A stretch of 64,000 nucleotides of DNA from an uncultured Muribaculaceae bacterium (lineage in GTDB: Bacteria; Bacteroidota; Bacteroidia; Bacteroidales; Muribaculaceae), in the NCBI GenBank assembly GCA_910583525.1, contig CAJTXL010000004.1, positions 61,378 to 125,377 of the forward strand. The letters are read 5' to 3'. A program made the translations under genes and the position numbers. The notes under the pieces are model-generated. The model was not told the origin of the DNA. It worked only from the letters and a program-made list of their open reading frames with translations, and did no database searches. Positions 44,377 through 53,609 of the stretch are shown in pieces. Positions within the stretch are counted from its first letter, which is position 1. Every line of letters starts with the position of its first letter.

Positions 44377-45958
44377 CGTTCTGAAGAAGATTGATATTTG
44401 AAAGAAGCTCAGAAGAAGGTATCGGGAAAAGCTCCTGATATTTTTTGTTGTTAGGCTTATGGAACGACCAAGAGCCTTTGACATACAAATCCCATCGTAT
44501 CAACTGCTCACGACGCAGGCCTTCGCCGGTAAACTCACGGCCAAGCTCTTTGAGAAATTCTCCGTAAGGAACGGAAACGCCGTCGACCACAGTCGAGGCA
44601 GCAAGCTGCCCTGCCGTCAATTTCCGAACAGCCTCAGGGAGTGAAGCGTCGAAACTGCGTGCCCTCACTTGGTTGACAATGTCTGCGGCACCTTGGCTGT
44701 CGCCCTTACGGAGCAGGCATTCAGCTTTCATCATCAAAGTCTCGCCAAGACGGAAGACAACCCAATCCTGGTCGGTTTCCCACTTTTGACCGACTTTAAT
44801 TTCATATTTGCCGAAACGGTAACCGTCGAACTCCCTTGCGGCTTCGGCCGAAGCGATTTCGTTGATGTAGTTGAACGGCGTCACCCCATCGGTAAAATAT
44901 AGCGGTTCGCCGCTTACATAATCATATTGTTGGCCCATGCAGTAGCTCTGCCGGTAGCGCTTGTCGTTATATTCGTCGGGCGATTTTGCGTCGAATGTTT
45001 CATTGACATATGAAGGCACCGCACGAAGCCCGTTGTAGCCGCCCGAGCCTGCATTGTATATGGGCTTGCAGGCCCAGTGCTGTGTCTTGGCATATATGCA
45101 ATGGAAAATAGGGGTGCCGGTTGTCTCGTCGTAAGGCACGGCGAATATTATTTCGGGCGAAGTCTCGCTCTTGAGGCTGAATATGTTTGAGAAATCGCTG
45201 TCAAGCTCATATTGGCCCGAGCCTATTATCTCGTTGCATAGGATTAGGGTACTGTCGCGTTTTGAGGCATATTCGCTGCCCAACCACGCCTCGGCGTTGA
45301 GGTATACTTTCGCCAGCAGATGCTTGGCCGCCCATTTGTTGAAGCGGCTGTAGCGGCGTTCTTCGGGTAAATCCTCGATGCTTTGGCGCAATTCGCTTAC
45401 GACGAAATCGTAGACCTCTTTGCGGCTTTTTGTTGCAGGCATAAAGTCTTTAGGCACGTCGTAGGTATCCATTATCGGCACATTTCCAAAGAGCGACAGC
45501 AGATAATAGTAGTAGAACGCACGCACAGAGCGGACTTCGGCATGTGTCTGCGCATCGAGTTCAAGGCCGGCCTGTTCAAATTGGTATAGCGCACGGTTAC
45601 AGCAGGTAGTGATGCCGTACCACAGATGGTTCCAGCAGTTTATGAAATGAGGGTCGGTCGATTTCCATTCGTGGTTGTTGATACGTTGCCAGATGCCGCC
45701 GTCATACCAGCCGCCGTCGGTATTTGTCGGTATAATCCACGCGTCCGTGCCAAGTTCGGTCAAATCCCATATGCTGCGGTCTTCGTTGAACCAGCGCATC
45801 TGTCCGTAGATTGGAGTGAGCAGATAGGCCGAGCTTTCTTCGCTGTCGGCCATTATCTTGTCGATTGTCATGTCGCTGTATATGTCCGGGTCGAGGTTCG
45901 TACACGAAGCTGACATGAGCAGACATGTGCCAAGAATATATAGCGGTTTTCTTGTCAT
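44360..45958 (-). CDS. SusD/RagB-like surface glycan-binding lipoprotein
   Basis: A 532-residue lipoprotein (MTRKPLYILGTCLLMSASC) starting at 45958. The SusD fold has the N-terminal TPIYGQMRWFNEDRSIWDLT, EVRSVRAFYYYYLLSLFGNV-type helix (TPR-like), the ELDSDFSNIFSLKSETSPEI part and the C-terminal ending INLLQNDGYSY. SusD caps the SusC channel and binds the glycan. It is 14 bases downstream of SusC and has 17 bases of overlap with the DUF4185 enzyme. Confidence 0.95.
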   Translation of the reverse strand: MTRKPLYILGTCLLMSASCTNLDPDIYSDMTIDKIMADSEESSAYLLTPIYGQMRWFNEDRSIWDLTELGTDAWIIPTNTDGGWYDGGIWQRINNHEWKSTDPHFINCWNHLWYGITTCCNRALYQFEQAGLELDAQTHAEVRSVRAFYYYYLLSLFGNVPIMDTYDVPKDFMPATKSRKEVYDFVVSELRQSIEDLPEERRYSRFNKWAAKHLLAKVYLNAEAWLGSEYASKRDSTLILCNEIIGSGQYELDSDFSNIFSLKSETSPEIIFAVPYDETTGTPIFHCIYAKTQHWACKPIYNAGSGGYNGLRAVPSYVNETFDAKSPDEYNDKRYRQSYCMGQQYDYVSGEPLYFTDGVTPFNYINEIASAEAAREFDGYRFGKYEIKVGQKWETDQDWVVFRLGETLMMKAECLLRKGDSQGAADIVNQVRARSFDASLPEAVRKLTAGQLAASTVVDGVSVPYGEFLKELGREFTGEGLRREQLIRWDLYVKGSWSFHKPNNKKYQELFPIPSSELLSNINLLQNDGYSY

Positions 45959-45972
45959 GGTGTTACTATCGG

Positions 45973-48912
45973 TTAGAGGTTGAACGAAGCTCCCATCACG
46001 TAAGAACGCAGGTTGGGATATTTGTTTACGGGGTCTATGCCCGGAGTAAGTCCGACGATAGACACTTCGGGGTCGAGGCCCGAATAGCGACTGAAAGTCA
46101 ACAGGTTCATGCCTGTAAAGAAGACCCTTATGTTGCGTATCACCTTGTTGTATTTTGTAAGGTCGAAGGTGTAGCCGACGGTCACATTGTCGAGCTTCAC
46201 ATAGTCGCCGGGCTCGACATATCGGTCGGAATAGATAGAGGAAGCGAAATTATAGTGCTCGCCGACTTTTTCGTAAGCGGCCTTGGGGACATTGAAGCTC
46301 GACAACCATGCGAGGGTCTCATACTTCATGCGGTAGGCGTTCAGTATGTCGAAACCGAAAGCTCCGCGAAACGACAGTGTCAGGTCGAGTCCCTTCCATC
46401 GGAAAGCCGCCTGTAGCGCCGCGAACATTTTCGGCATACCATTGCCTATGATGGTCTTATGGTCTTCGCTGGGGTCGGAGTTCTCGGCTCCTATAACATT
46501 CCATGTCGTGCTGTTTTTCAGGCCGTCGACGCGCCAGCCGTAGAAATTGCCGACAGACCAACCGTTTTCGAGGCGGTGTGTGTAGGTCTGCATGGGCTGC
46601 CCTGTAGAGCCGAGAGTAAGATAGTCCATCGTATAGCGGTCGTTAGAGAGTGACACGAGCTTGTTCTTATTGTATGAGAAGTTTCCGCTGATATTCAGCG
46701 ACATGTCTTTCTGCGCAATGACGTCGGCCGAAATTGTCAGCTCAACGCCACAGTTTTCCATAGAGCCGACGTTGGCAAGGATGTTGTTTGTGATGTTAGG
46801 CGGCGTAGGCACATTGTAGGTATACAGCAAATCGTCGGTGCGGCGGTTATAGAAATCGATGCTTCCCGACAGTCGGCTGTTTAAGAATGCCATATCCAGA
46901 CCGACATTCAGCTCTTTTTTGCGTTCCCATTTGAGGTCGTCGTTGGCATTGTTGACGGGAATAATGCCGTTGACCCATTTTCCGTTGTCATAGCCCATAT
47001 ACGAAGTGCTGAAGTTATACAATGGTATATACTGATAGGGCGCCGACGGTGCCGTGCCCGTTATACCGTAACCTGCACGCAACTTCAAGTCGGATAGCCA
47101 TGCCACGTCTTTCATAAAAGGCTCCTGTGTTATGCGCCAGCCCGCGCTGACGGCGGGGAATGTGCCCCAACGGTTATTTTTGCCGAACTTGTCGCTGCCT
47201 TCGTGGCGCAGGCTCACCATCAGCAGATATTTGTAGTCGAAGTTGTAGTTGATGCGGCCATAGAAACCGATGAGTTTCACACGGTATTTATAGCTGCTGA
47301 GCTTCGAAGTCCCGTCGAGCGTCGAGTTTGCCGAGCCGATATTCCAGGCCCCGAAGCCGTCAATCGGGAAATCGTAGGCATACATCTCCGAAGTCTGACG
47401 CACAAAGTCGTTGTAGCTGTAGCCGGCAATGGCCTGCAAGGAGTGCTTGCCGAAACGGTGCGAATAGTCAGCCTGCAATTCGAGGGTCTTGTCGACACCA
47501 TGGCCGTCGGAGTGGCGCGCCTGGCCGCGAGTGCTGCCCATGGTCGACGAATAATGCTTGTGAGTGGTGCTGAACGTATATTTGTTGAAGTCGCCCATAT
47601 AGATGCCGGTTGCACTGAGGGTCAAATCTTTGATGGGTTTGACGGCGATACGGCCCGACATCATGAGCTGGTCGTATTTGTTCTCGGCATTTTCTTCGTT
47701 GAGCAGTTCTACGGGGTTGGCTCCGTTGCTGTTTTCATAGTATGAACCGTCGGCATTATAGACCGGGATAGTCGGGTTGCGGCTGAGTGCCTGCATGTAC
47801 AAATCTTCGGGCACCATGCCCTGCTCGGCGGCTTTATTGCTGACATTCAGAGATATTTTGAGCCTGTCGTCGAACATGCCGTGGTTGAGGCTCAGTTTCG
47901 CAGTCAGCGATTTGTCGAAAGAACCGGCATAGATGCCCTGTTTGTCGTTATAGGTCACGGATGCGAGGTAATTGGTCGAAGAGTTGCCGCCTTGCAGCGA
48001 AAGGTAATGGGTGTTGCTGACAGGCGTACGCGTAATGTTCTTGACCCAGTCGGTGTCGCCTTTGAAGTCGTTTATCAATTCAAAACGTTGGTCCTGCTCC
48101 ACGAGCGAGGCTTTGAGGTTTCGCAGCTCTGAAGCATTGGGATAGTCGGATGTTTCGTCGAACTTCTTGTCTATGGTGACATAAAACTTATAGTTCAACG
48201 CCACCCGACCCGATGATTTCGGCCGTTTGGTGGTGATGATTATCACACCGTTTGTGCCGCGAGTGCCGTATATGGCAGCTGCAGAACCGTCCTTCAGTAT
48301 ATCAATCGATTCGATGTCTTCGGGCGAAATAGCGTTGAGAGACGCCCCGGCGACACCGTCGATAACGATAAGCGGCGAAGCGGAAGCGGCAAGTGTCGAT
48401 ATACCGCGCAACATTACACTGACATCTCCGCTGGGGTCACCCGATGTCTTTGAAATGCCGAGGCCGGCAACCTTGCCCTGCAGCAGCTGAAGCGGACTGT
48501 TGACGCTTCCCTGCAAAAAATTGTCAGATTTTACGCTTGTTATAGAACTGGTTATGTCTTCTTTGCGGACAGAACCGTAGCCGATGGCGACCACTTCATC
48601 GAGGGCGATGGCATCATCTTCAAGCAAGAAGTTGATTTCAGTGCGTCCGTTTACTTTTACTTCGACACTCTTCATGCCCACAAAAGAGCATGTCAAGGTC
48701 ACGTCGCGGTTTGTAAGGCTTAGCGAATAGACTCCGTCGACATCGGTGGTAGCGCCTGTGTTCGTGCCCTTGACAACGACCGACGCTCCGGGCAGAGGCT
48801 CTCCGGCCAAATCGGTCACTTTGCCTGATATGCTGTAGCTCGCTTGTGCCACGGCTTGCAGCGCCGTAAGCATGCACAAGGCCATGGTCAGGATTATAAG
48901 AATTCTTTTCAT
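45973..48912 (-). CDS. SusC/RagA-family TonB-dependent outer-membrane transporter
   Basis: A 979-residue beta-barrel protein with signal peptide (MKRILIILTMALCMLTALQAVAQ). It has a CarboxypepD_reg-like N-terminal domain (SYSISGKVTDLAGEPLPGAS), the DEVVAIGYGSVRKEDIT TonB-box-like signature, a plug with LQLLQGKVAGL, VMLRGISTLAASASPLIVID and the gate motif ILKDGSAAAIYGTRGTNGVI, and a barrel ending VMGASFNL with terminal aromatic Leu end. It imports oligosaccharides freed at the surface using TonB energy. SusD follows 14 bases downstream. No STN domain or anti-sigma link. Confidence 0.96.
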   Translation of the reverse strand: MKRILIILTMALCMLTALQAVAQASYSISGKVTDLAGEPLPGASVVVKGTNTGATTDVDGVYSLSLTNRDVTLTCSFVGMKSVEVKVNGRTEINFLLEDDAIALDEVVAIGYGSVRKEDITSSITSVKSDNFLQGSVNSPLQLLQGKVAGLGISKTSGDPSGDVSVMLRGISTLAASASPLIVIDGVAGASLNAISPEDIESIDILKDGSAAAIYGTRGTNGVIIITTKRPKSSGRVALNYKFYVTIDKKFDETSDYPNASELRNLKASLVEQDQRFELINDFKGDTDWVKNITRTPVSNTHYLSLQGGNSSTNYLASVTYNDKQGIYAGSFDKSLTAKLSLNHGMFDDRLKISLNVSNKAAEQGMVPEDLYMQALSRNPTIPVYNADGSYYENSNGANPVELLNEENAENKYDQLMMSGRIAVKPIKDLTLSATGIYMGDFNKYTFSTTHKHYSSTMGSTRGQARHSDGHGVDKTLELQADYSHRFGKHSLQAIAGYSYNDFVRQTSEMYAYDFPIDGFGAWNIGSANSTLDGTSKLSSYKYRVKLIGFYGRINYNFDYKYLLMVSLRHEGSDKFGKNNRWGTFPAVSAGWRITQEPFMKDVAWLSDLKLRAGYGITGTAPSAPYQYIPLYNFSTSYMGYDNGKWVNGIIPVNNANDDLKWERKKELNVGLDMAFLNSRLSGSIDFYNRRTDDLLYTYNVPTPPNITNNILANVGSMENCGVELTISADVIAQKDMSLNISGNFSYNKNKLVSLSNDRYTMDYLTLGSTGQPMQTYTHRLENGWSVGNFYGWRVDGLKNSTTWNVIGAENSDPSEDHKTIIGNGMPKMFAALQAAFRWKGLDLTLSFRGAFGFDILNAYRMKYETLAWLSSFNVPKAAYEKVGEHYNFASSIYSDRYVEPGDYVKLDNVTVGYTFDLTKYNKVIRNIRVFFTGMNLLTFSRYSGLDPEVSIVGLTPGIDPVNKYPNLRSYVMGASFNL

Positions 48913-48934
48913 AGTTGGAGTTTTTGTTTATAAA

Positions 48935-50530
48935 CTACTGCTTTTCTGTGGCCTTGGTCTCTAATGTCCCATACCAGAACGCTGCGGCACGATAATCGAC
49001 AGTACCGGGATTCCAGCTCAGTATCTCCAAATCGAATTTGAGCCGTTGACCGAACGGTATTATGTCGAGATTACGCGTCCGTGAAAAAGTATTATATCCG
49101 TGTGAAGATGCCTCGTCAGCACGAGGTGCACCACCGAAAGGTGTTTCAAACGGTACTACAGGCGCCCACGAACAGTTATAGTAGTCTTCGGTGCCGGTTC
49201 CCATGAATGACGGGAACGTATCGCCGTCGACCCATATTTTTTCATCGCCCTCGCCATACCAGTCGGGGCAATGGTTGTTGAGCGAGAGAATATCGCCGCA
49301 ATAAACGCCTTTGCCGTTTATTGTCGTGAAGTTCCAATCGAGATTGTCTGGCGAGTTATAGTCTGTTCCGGCAGGAATACCGTCTTCTTCTACATAGGTG
49401 GCGTGGAAATAAAGAGTGCTGTCGGTGCGGTCAAAGTCATCGACATAGGCTTTTACGGTAGCTTTAAAGGGTATGTCGGACTTGTTTTCGAGCCATAGCG
49501 AGGCACTTCCGTCATATGGCATTACCCATCGGCTTGTAAATGAGCCTTTGCCGTCGGAGCTTGTGTAGTAGTTCGAGGCTGCCGGGGTTCCCGTACCGGC
49601 TCCGAAAAAGCAGTCAAGCGGAACATAAACGCAAGGTATATTGTCGAAATCTATACGCAGCCACGTAGTCTGCATAATTTCTCCGAGAAGTACCGGCTCG
49701 AAATCGGACAAACTTATATTGAGCGAACGGATAGCTTTGTCGCCTTCGGGGAAGACCATGGCCGACTGATTATCGGCATTGCCGTCGCCATTTGTAAATG
49801 TACGCGTGCACTCAGTTCCTGCCGTCCAGGTTTCGGGTGCGATAAGTTTGTCGTTTGTTTCTTTAATTTTAGCCGACAAACGTTTGGCCTCTTTTACCGT
49901 AAAGGTCTTGACCGGCGTTCCATCGTCATAGCTTCGGTAGCCGATGTGGTAGTAACGCGGTATTTTCACAGTGTAGTCTGGCTCTTCGAATGTGATACGG
50001 CACGACCGGGCATATGGCAGCGGAAGGAAGAATGTATTTCCGCCCACTTTGTCGAGTTCGTTCTCGTAATGAGTGTGGGTCAGCGACAAGGCTTCGCCTA
50101 CAGATATAGGAAAGCGGGCCATGTCATAAGCCGGGATTTCTATACCGGGTGTGCCGGAGCCGTCGAAATAGAAACGGAGTGTGCCACGCTTGTCTTTGGT
50201 CGTCATCCATATACGTGTTATTGCACCTGGGCCGTCTTCCTCGAAGAGGACTTTCTCGACACGTCCGTCGATAGTGTCGAGACGTTCAAAACCGGCGCCG
50301 TCGTCGTTGGCGAACCAACCGGGCCGGTCGGGCGAAACGGTACTGCGGTCATAACTACTTACTTGTGCGGCGCGATAGCCTACCGGTGGAAAGTGCGTCG
50401 GGTTATCGAAGGACACCATCTCGTCGAGCATGGTTTCAAGTGATACCTGAGCCGTAGGGCCGTCGCCGTCTTTTTGTGAAACGCAGCTTGCGACGCAAAG
50501 GCCGACGATGATTATAAAAGAATGTTTCAT
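48935..50530 (-). CDS. GH172 (DUF2961) family glycoside hydrolase lipoprotein
   Basis: A 531-residue lipoprotein (MKHSFIIIVGLCVASC). The DUF2961 core carries GPGAITRIWMTTKDKRGTL, DKVGGNTFFLPLPYARSCR and, with Glu427 in WYGEGDEKIWVDGD and Glu448 in FMGTGTEDYYN, two glutamates 21 residues apart, the same spacing as those reported for the nucleophile and acid/base of characterised GH172. GH172 enzymes act on alpha-D-fructofuranosides and on alpha-D-arabinofuranosides, exo-acting or transglycosylating. The gene lies between the kinase and SusC, 22 bases from SusC. Substrate choice cannot be decided by sequence alone. Confidence 0.9.
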   Translation of the reverse strand: MKHSFIIIVGLCVASCVSQKDGDGPTAQVSLETMLDEMVSFDNPTHFPPVGYRAAQVSSYDRSTVSPDRPGWFANDDGAGFERLDTIDGRVEKVLFEEDGPGAITRIWMTTKDKRGTLRFYFDGSGTPGIEIPAYDMARFPISVGEALSLTHTHYENELDKVGGNTFFLPLPYARSCRITFEEPDYTVKIPRYYHIGYRSYDDGTPVKTFTVKEAKRLSAKIKETNDKLIAPETWTAGTECTRTFTNGDGNADNQSAMVFPEGDKAIRSLNISLSDFEPVLLGEIMQTTWLRIDFDNIPCVYVPLDCFFGAGTGTPAASNYYTSSDGKGSFTSRWVMPYDGSASLWLENKSDIPFKATVKAYVDDFDRTDSTLYFHATYVEEDGIPAGTDYNSPDNLDWNFTTINGKGVYCGDILSLNNHCPDWYGEGDEKIWVDGDTFPSFMGTGTEDYYNCSWAPVVPFETPFGGAPRADEASSHGYNTFSRTRNLDIIPFGQRLKFDLEILSWNPGTVDYRAAAFWYGTLETKATEKQ

Positions 50531-50569
50531 GGTGAGATTTTTTTGATTTTCAGAAAATTATTGAGATGC

Positions 50570-51433
50570 TCACGCTTGCGGCGGTGGCCATGCTCCGGCT
50601 GTTGTGCATACATACGCCGCCGTGTCAACAGCACGACGATGTGCCTCCTCGACAGAGCTGCCGGTAAGCAGAGAAGCTATAAGACAACCCGTAAAAGAAT
50701 CGCCTGCGCCTACGGTATCGACGACATCGACCTTTGGCGTAGGCAAGGTCGATATTTTACCGTCACCGTAATATACTGAACTGAAACGGCTGCCGCCGGT
50801 CAGCACGACCATTTTCAGCTCATAACGTTTTTGCAACAAACGACAGGCTTCGTCGGTGCCTACGGGCAATGCGAACATTTCCTGTAGTGTCAGCAACTCC
50901 TCGTCGTTGATTTTAAGAATATTCGCCATGTCAAGCGACTGCTCTATCAACTTTTTGGAATAGTAATGTTGACGCAGATTGATGTCGTATATACGGTAAG
51001 CGTCCTCAGGCGCAGCAGCTATCAATGCGAGTGTGGTCTGACGCGACGCACCATTGCGCTGTGCAAGAGTGCCGAAACAGAGCGCTCCGGCTTGCCGGGC
51101 CAAGGCCAGCATTGCGTCGGTCAGGGGGATATAATCCCATGCAACGTTTTCATGAATGGTGTAGACGGGCTGTCCGTCGTTCAGCTGCACATCGACCGTC
51201 CCGGTCGGATATCCGACCGTAGCGACCAATGTGCGGATGCCATGGCCGCCGGTAACTTCCAATAATTCGCGGCCGTCCACATCATCACCTACGGCACTTA
51301 TGCCCCACCCCTCAGCTCCATGCTGAGACGCATGGTAGGCAAAATTCACAGGAGCGCCTCCGGCCTTACGGCCCGTCGGCAAAACATCCCAAAGGAATTC
51401 GCCGATACCGATTACAATAGGTTTTGTCTGCAT
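50570..51433 (-). CDS. PfkB-family carbohydrate kinase, fructokinase-like
   Basis: A 287-residue cytosolic kinase of the ribokinase/PfkB family. N-terminal IGIGEFLWDVLPTGRKAGGAPVNFAYHASQ with the GG-substrate loop, DINLRQHYYSKK, and the signature DTVGAGDSFTGCLIASLL near the C-terminus with the catalytic Asp. Sequence is closest to fructokinase (GxxxWD..P.G...GGAPVNFAxH). It would phosphorylate the freed monosaccharide. If the PUL yields D-arabinose it may have a changed specificity, or act on D-fructose. Two bases downstream of the transporter stop. Confidence 0.9.
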   Translation of the reverse strand: MQTKPIVIGIGEFLWDVLPTGRKAGGAPVNFAYHASQHGAEGWGISAVGDDVDGRELLEVTGGHGIRTLVATVGYPTGTVDVQLNDGQPVYTIHENVAWDYIPLTDAMLALARQAGALCFGTLAQRNGASRQTTLALIAAAPEDAYRIYDINLRQHYYSKKLIEQSLDMANILKINDEELLTLQEMFALPVGTDEACRLLQKRYELKMVVLTGGSRFSSVYYGDGKISTLPTPKVDVVDTVGAGDSFTGCLIASLLTGSSVEEAHRRAVDTAAYVCTTAGAWPPPQA

Positions 51434-51434
51434 A

Positions 51435-52763
51435 TCAGTTCCTTTTAAGTAATTCTTTTTCTATGTCTTCCAACGAACGGCCTTTTGTCTCAGGAATATA
51501 GAGATATATAAACAGCCATGCGGCCAAACATAAGAGTCCGAATATCGCAAAGACAATTGAAGAACCCAGATACTCGAGCATGACCGGGAAGAACTGCACG
51601 ACCAAAAAGGCGCACGCCCAACTGATGCCCGTCGACAGCGCCATGGCCGTGCCGCGGATTGCCGACGGATATATTTCGGCCGTCACGACAAACATAAGAG
51701 GCGAAAGCGAAATGGCAAAGAAAGCGATGTATACGAGCAGGGCTATCAGGACACCTATGCTGTCGGGACTTGGCTGCGAGAAGGCATATGTAAGATAGCC
51801 CAATGATGCGACAAGCCCGGCACAGCCCCAAAGGAGAAGTTTCTTGCGGCCCCAGCGGTCAACCAGCCAGACGGCAACTATCGTAAAGAGAAAATTTACC
51901 AGCCCGACATATATTGCCTGCATCAGAGCCTGCTCGCCGCCGATGCCTGTCTGCCGCAATATTTCAGGGGCATAGTTGATGATGACATTGATGCCTGTGA
52001 TTTGCTGGAATGCCGCCAATAGCACTCCCAACAGGACGATATATGCCATAGGACGCTTGAAAAGAGCCGAAAGTCCCGGTGTTCCGTCCTGCGACGCGTT
52101 GGCGTTCAGTATTGCAGAACAATCATCGGAACACATGGCTGCCATGATTTTCTTCGCCTTGTCAGCTTTGCCTTGACCGGCAAGCCATCTTGGACTTTCG
52201 GGCACAAAGAAAAGCGCCGCCATATTCAAGAGGGCGAAAGGCAACGGAAGCCCAAGCATCCAACGCCAATTGCCTACCCGGTCGCTCATCCAGAAGTCGG
52301 CGCAGTATGCCACCAATATGCCGATGACAATGAAGAGCTGATAAAACGAAACAAAAGTGCCGCGCCATTTGGCCGGCGAAATTTCGGATATATATATAGG
52401 TATCACAACCGAGAGCACTCCCATTCCGCAACCGCCGACGAAGCGGGCAATAATCAGGGATGCGGCATTATTGGCAAAACCGCACCATAATGCGGCGACA
52501 ATTAGTATGGCGGCAGAGAAAAGCATTGAGTTTTTACGCCCGTATCTGTCGCTGCAACGACCTCCTAACAAAGCCCCTACAAGACAGCCTATCATTATTA
52601 TGCCGGTTACAAGTCCCGTCGCCAATGCCGACAACCCGAAATCCGCAGCAAGAAACTCCAAGGCACCTGAAATGCCACCGATATTCAAGCCTACGACGAA
52701 CGCTCCGAAAGACGCGCCCAAGACACACTCGATTAATAGTAATTTGTTTTTCATGGTGTTCAC
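51435..52763 (-). CDS. Sugar porter (MFS) inner-membrane transporter
   Basis: A 442-residue twelve-helix transporter of the sugar porter family. Signature motifs: LGGRCSDRYGRKNSML after helix 2 (RXGRR type), PESPRWLAGQGKADKAKKIM in the middle, LVDRWGRKKLLLWGC before helix 8 and PETKGRSLEDIEKEL at the end. It is GLUT-like and proton-coupled by family. It would bring the released monosaccharide into the cytosol; similar importers serve fructose in Bacteroides fructan loci. First gene of the PUL. Start at 52763 or the Met three codons later (52754). Confidence 0.92.
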   Translation of the reverse strand: MNTMKNKLLLIECVLGASFGAFVVGLNIGGISGALEFLAADFGLSALATGLVTGIIMIGCLVGALLGGRCSDRYGRKNSMLFSAAILIVAALWCGFANNAASLIIARFVGGCGMGVLSVVIPIYISEISPAKWRGTFVSFYQLFIVIGILVAYCADFWMSDRVGNWRWMLGLPLPFALLNMAALFFVPESPRWLAGQGKADKAKKIMAAMCSDDCSAILNANASQDGTPGLSALFKRPMAYIVLLGVLLAAFQQITGINVIINYAPEILRQTGIGGEQALMQAIYVGLVNFLFTIVAVWLVDRWGRKKLLLWGCAGLVASLGYLTYAFSQPSPDSIGVLIALLVYIAFFAISLSPLMFVVTAEIYPSAIRGTAMALSTGISWACAFLVVQFFPVMLEYLGSSIVFAIFGLLCLAAWLFIYLYIPETKGRSLEDIEKELLKRN

Positions 52764-52779
52764 TGATTTTTCAACTGCA

Positions 52780-52787
52780 CAAAATTA
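52780..52787 (-). promoter_or_regulatory. -7 box of the PUL operon promoter
   Basis: TAATTTTG on the minus strand, 17-24 bases before the transporter ATG, with the 21-base-spaced repeats starting 23 bases further upstream. Confidence 0.65.
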
Positions 52788-52809
52788 CGCCAACAAACAT
52801 TTAGGATTG

Positions 52810-52845
52810 ATAACAATTGTTACTATTTTTATAACTCTTGTTACA
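52810..52845 (-). promoter_or_regulatory. Tandem operator candidate for the hybrid two-component regulator
   Basis: ATAACAATTGTTACT (52810-52824) and ATAACTCTTGTTACA (52831-52845) match at 12 of 15 bases and are spaced exactly 21 bases apart, two helical turns, as AraC-type regulators prefer. They lie just upstream of the -7 box, an activating position. Confidence 0.6.
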
Positions 52846-52989
52846 AATCAATAAAAAATCAAAGTTCAGAATGATTAACGATAATACTTGTTAATCTTCG
52901 CGATACATATCTTTTATCGTGTCAGCAGACTTCATACCGATGAAATATTTCTTAACTTTAGTGTGCCTGTTTATTGCTCAATTGCGGGC

Positions 52990-52997
52990 TAATTTTG
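52990..52997 (+). promoter_or_regulatory. -7 box of the 53048 gene
   Basis: TAATTTTG, 50 bases upstream of the ATG. The gap 52846-52989 holds only a 7-base inverted repeat GATTAAC/GTTAATC (52873-52896). Confidence 0.6.
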
Positions 52998-53047
52998 CGT
53001 CAGAAAACAAACCTGACGTTTTTTAACCACATAAAACCTAATCCTCT

Positions 53048-53503
53048 ATGTCTTTTTGGAATCTTCTCTGCGAAGCTATTATATTCGATAAAATATTCGG
53101 ATGGCTCTTCGGCAAGTCTAAAGCCGGGATGCAATCTTACCAGCCGACCTACGGCTACGCACACAATGCCGAATATGAAAACCATATCGCCGAATTGGAG
53201 CAGGAGATTGAGGCCTCAAAAAGAAAAATCACTGAATACAGGCATTATACCGAAGACTTTGACGAATACGACGAATATGACATCGACGAACTGCAAGACA
53301 GAATCGACGAACTTGAACTTCAACTCAACGACTGCGACATAATGTCGGAGCGTTACGACCGTATCCAAGACAAAATCGACATGCTTCAGGAACAGCTCGA
53401 CGACATGGAAGATGGCCAAGACATATACGACGATTTTTATGACGATGACCTTAACCTATACGACCCCGACTTCGGAGACTTCGACGCAGGAGGCGATTGG
53501 TAG
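53048..53503 (+). CDS. Acidic coiled-coil protein of unknown function
   Basis: A 151-residue very acidic protein. Residues 1-25 are hydrophobic and aromatic (MSFWNLLCEAIIFDKIFGWL), then a coiled-coil of about 80 residues follows (YENHIAELEQEIEASKRKIT, DIDELQDRIDELELQLNDCD, RYDRIQDKIDMLQEQLDDME) and an Asp/Tyr-rich end (DIYDDFYDDDLNLYDPDFGD). No family recognised. It sits between the PUL promoter and the recombinase. The end with Asp/Gly could bind calcium or mask a partner, which is only a guess. Ends at the hairpin at 53554. Confidence 0.7.
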   Translation: MSFWNLLCEAIIFDKIFGWLFGKSKAGMQSYQPTYGYAHNAEYENHIAELEQEIEASKRKITEYRHYTEDFDEYDEYDIDELQDRIDELELQLNDCDIMSERYDRIQDKIDMLQEQLDDMEDGQDIYDDFYDDDLNLYDPDFGDFDAGGDW

Positions 53504-53553
53504 CCGAAAGCTTTACAACATAAAGTCAAGAGAAAATCTTTTTTAAGAAAAGA

Positions 53554-53587
53554 ATAAGGCAAGAGAAATTACTGACTCTTGCCTTAT
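53554..53587 (+). terminator. Hairpin between the coiled-coil gene and the recombinase
   Basis: Perfect 12-base inverted repeat ATAAGGCAAGAG / CTCTTGCCTTAT with a 10-base loop, followed by ATCTTTAAC. Most likely a terminator of the 53048 gene, though its place just before a recombinase gene leaves a recombination-site role possible. Confidence 0.65.
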
Positions 53588-53609
53588 ATCTTTAACTAAA
53601 AAAGAAAAA

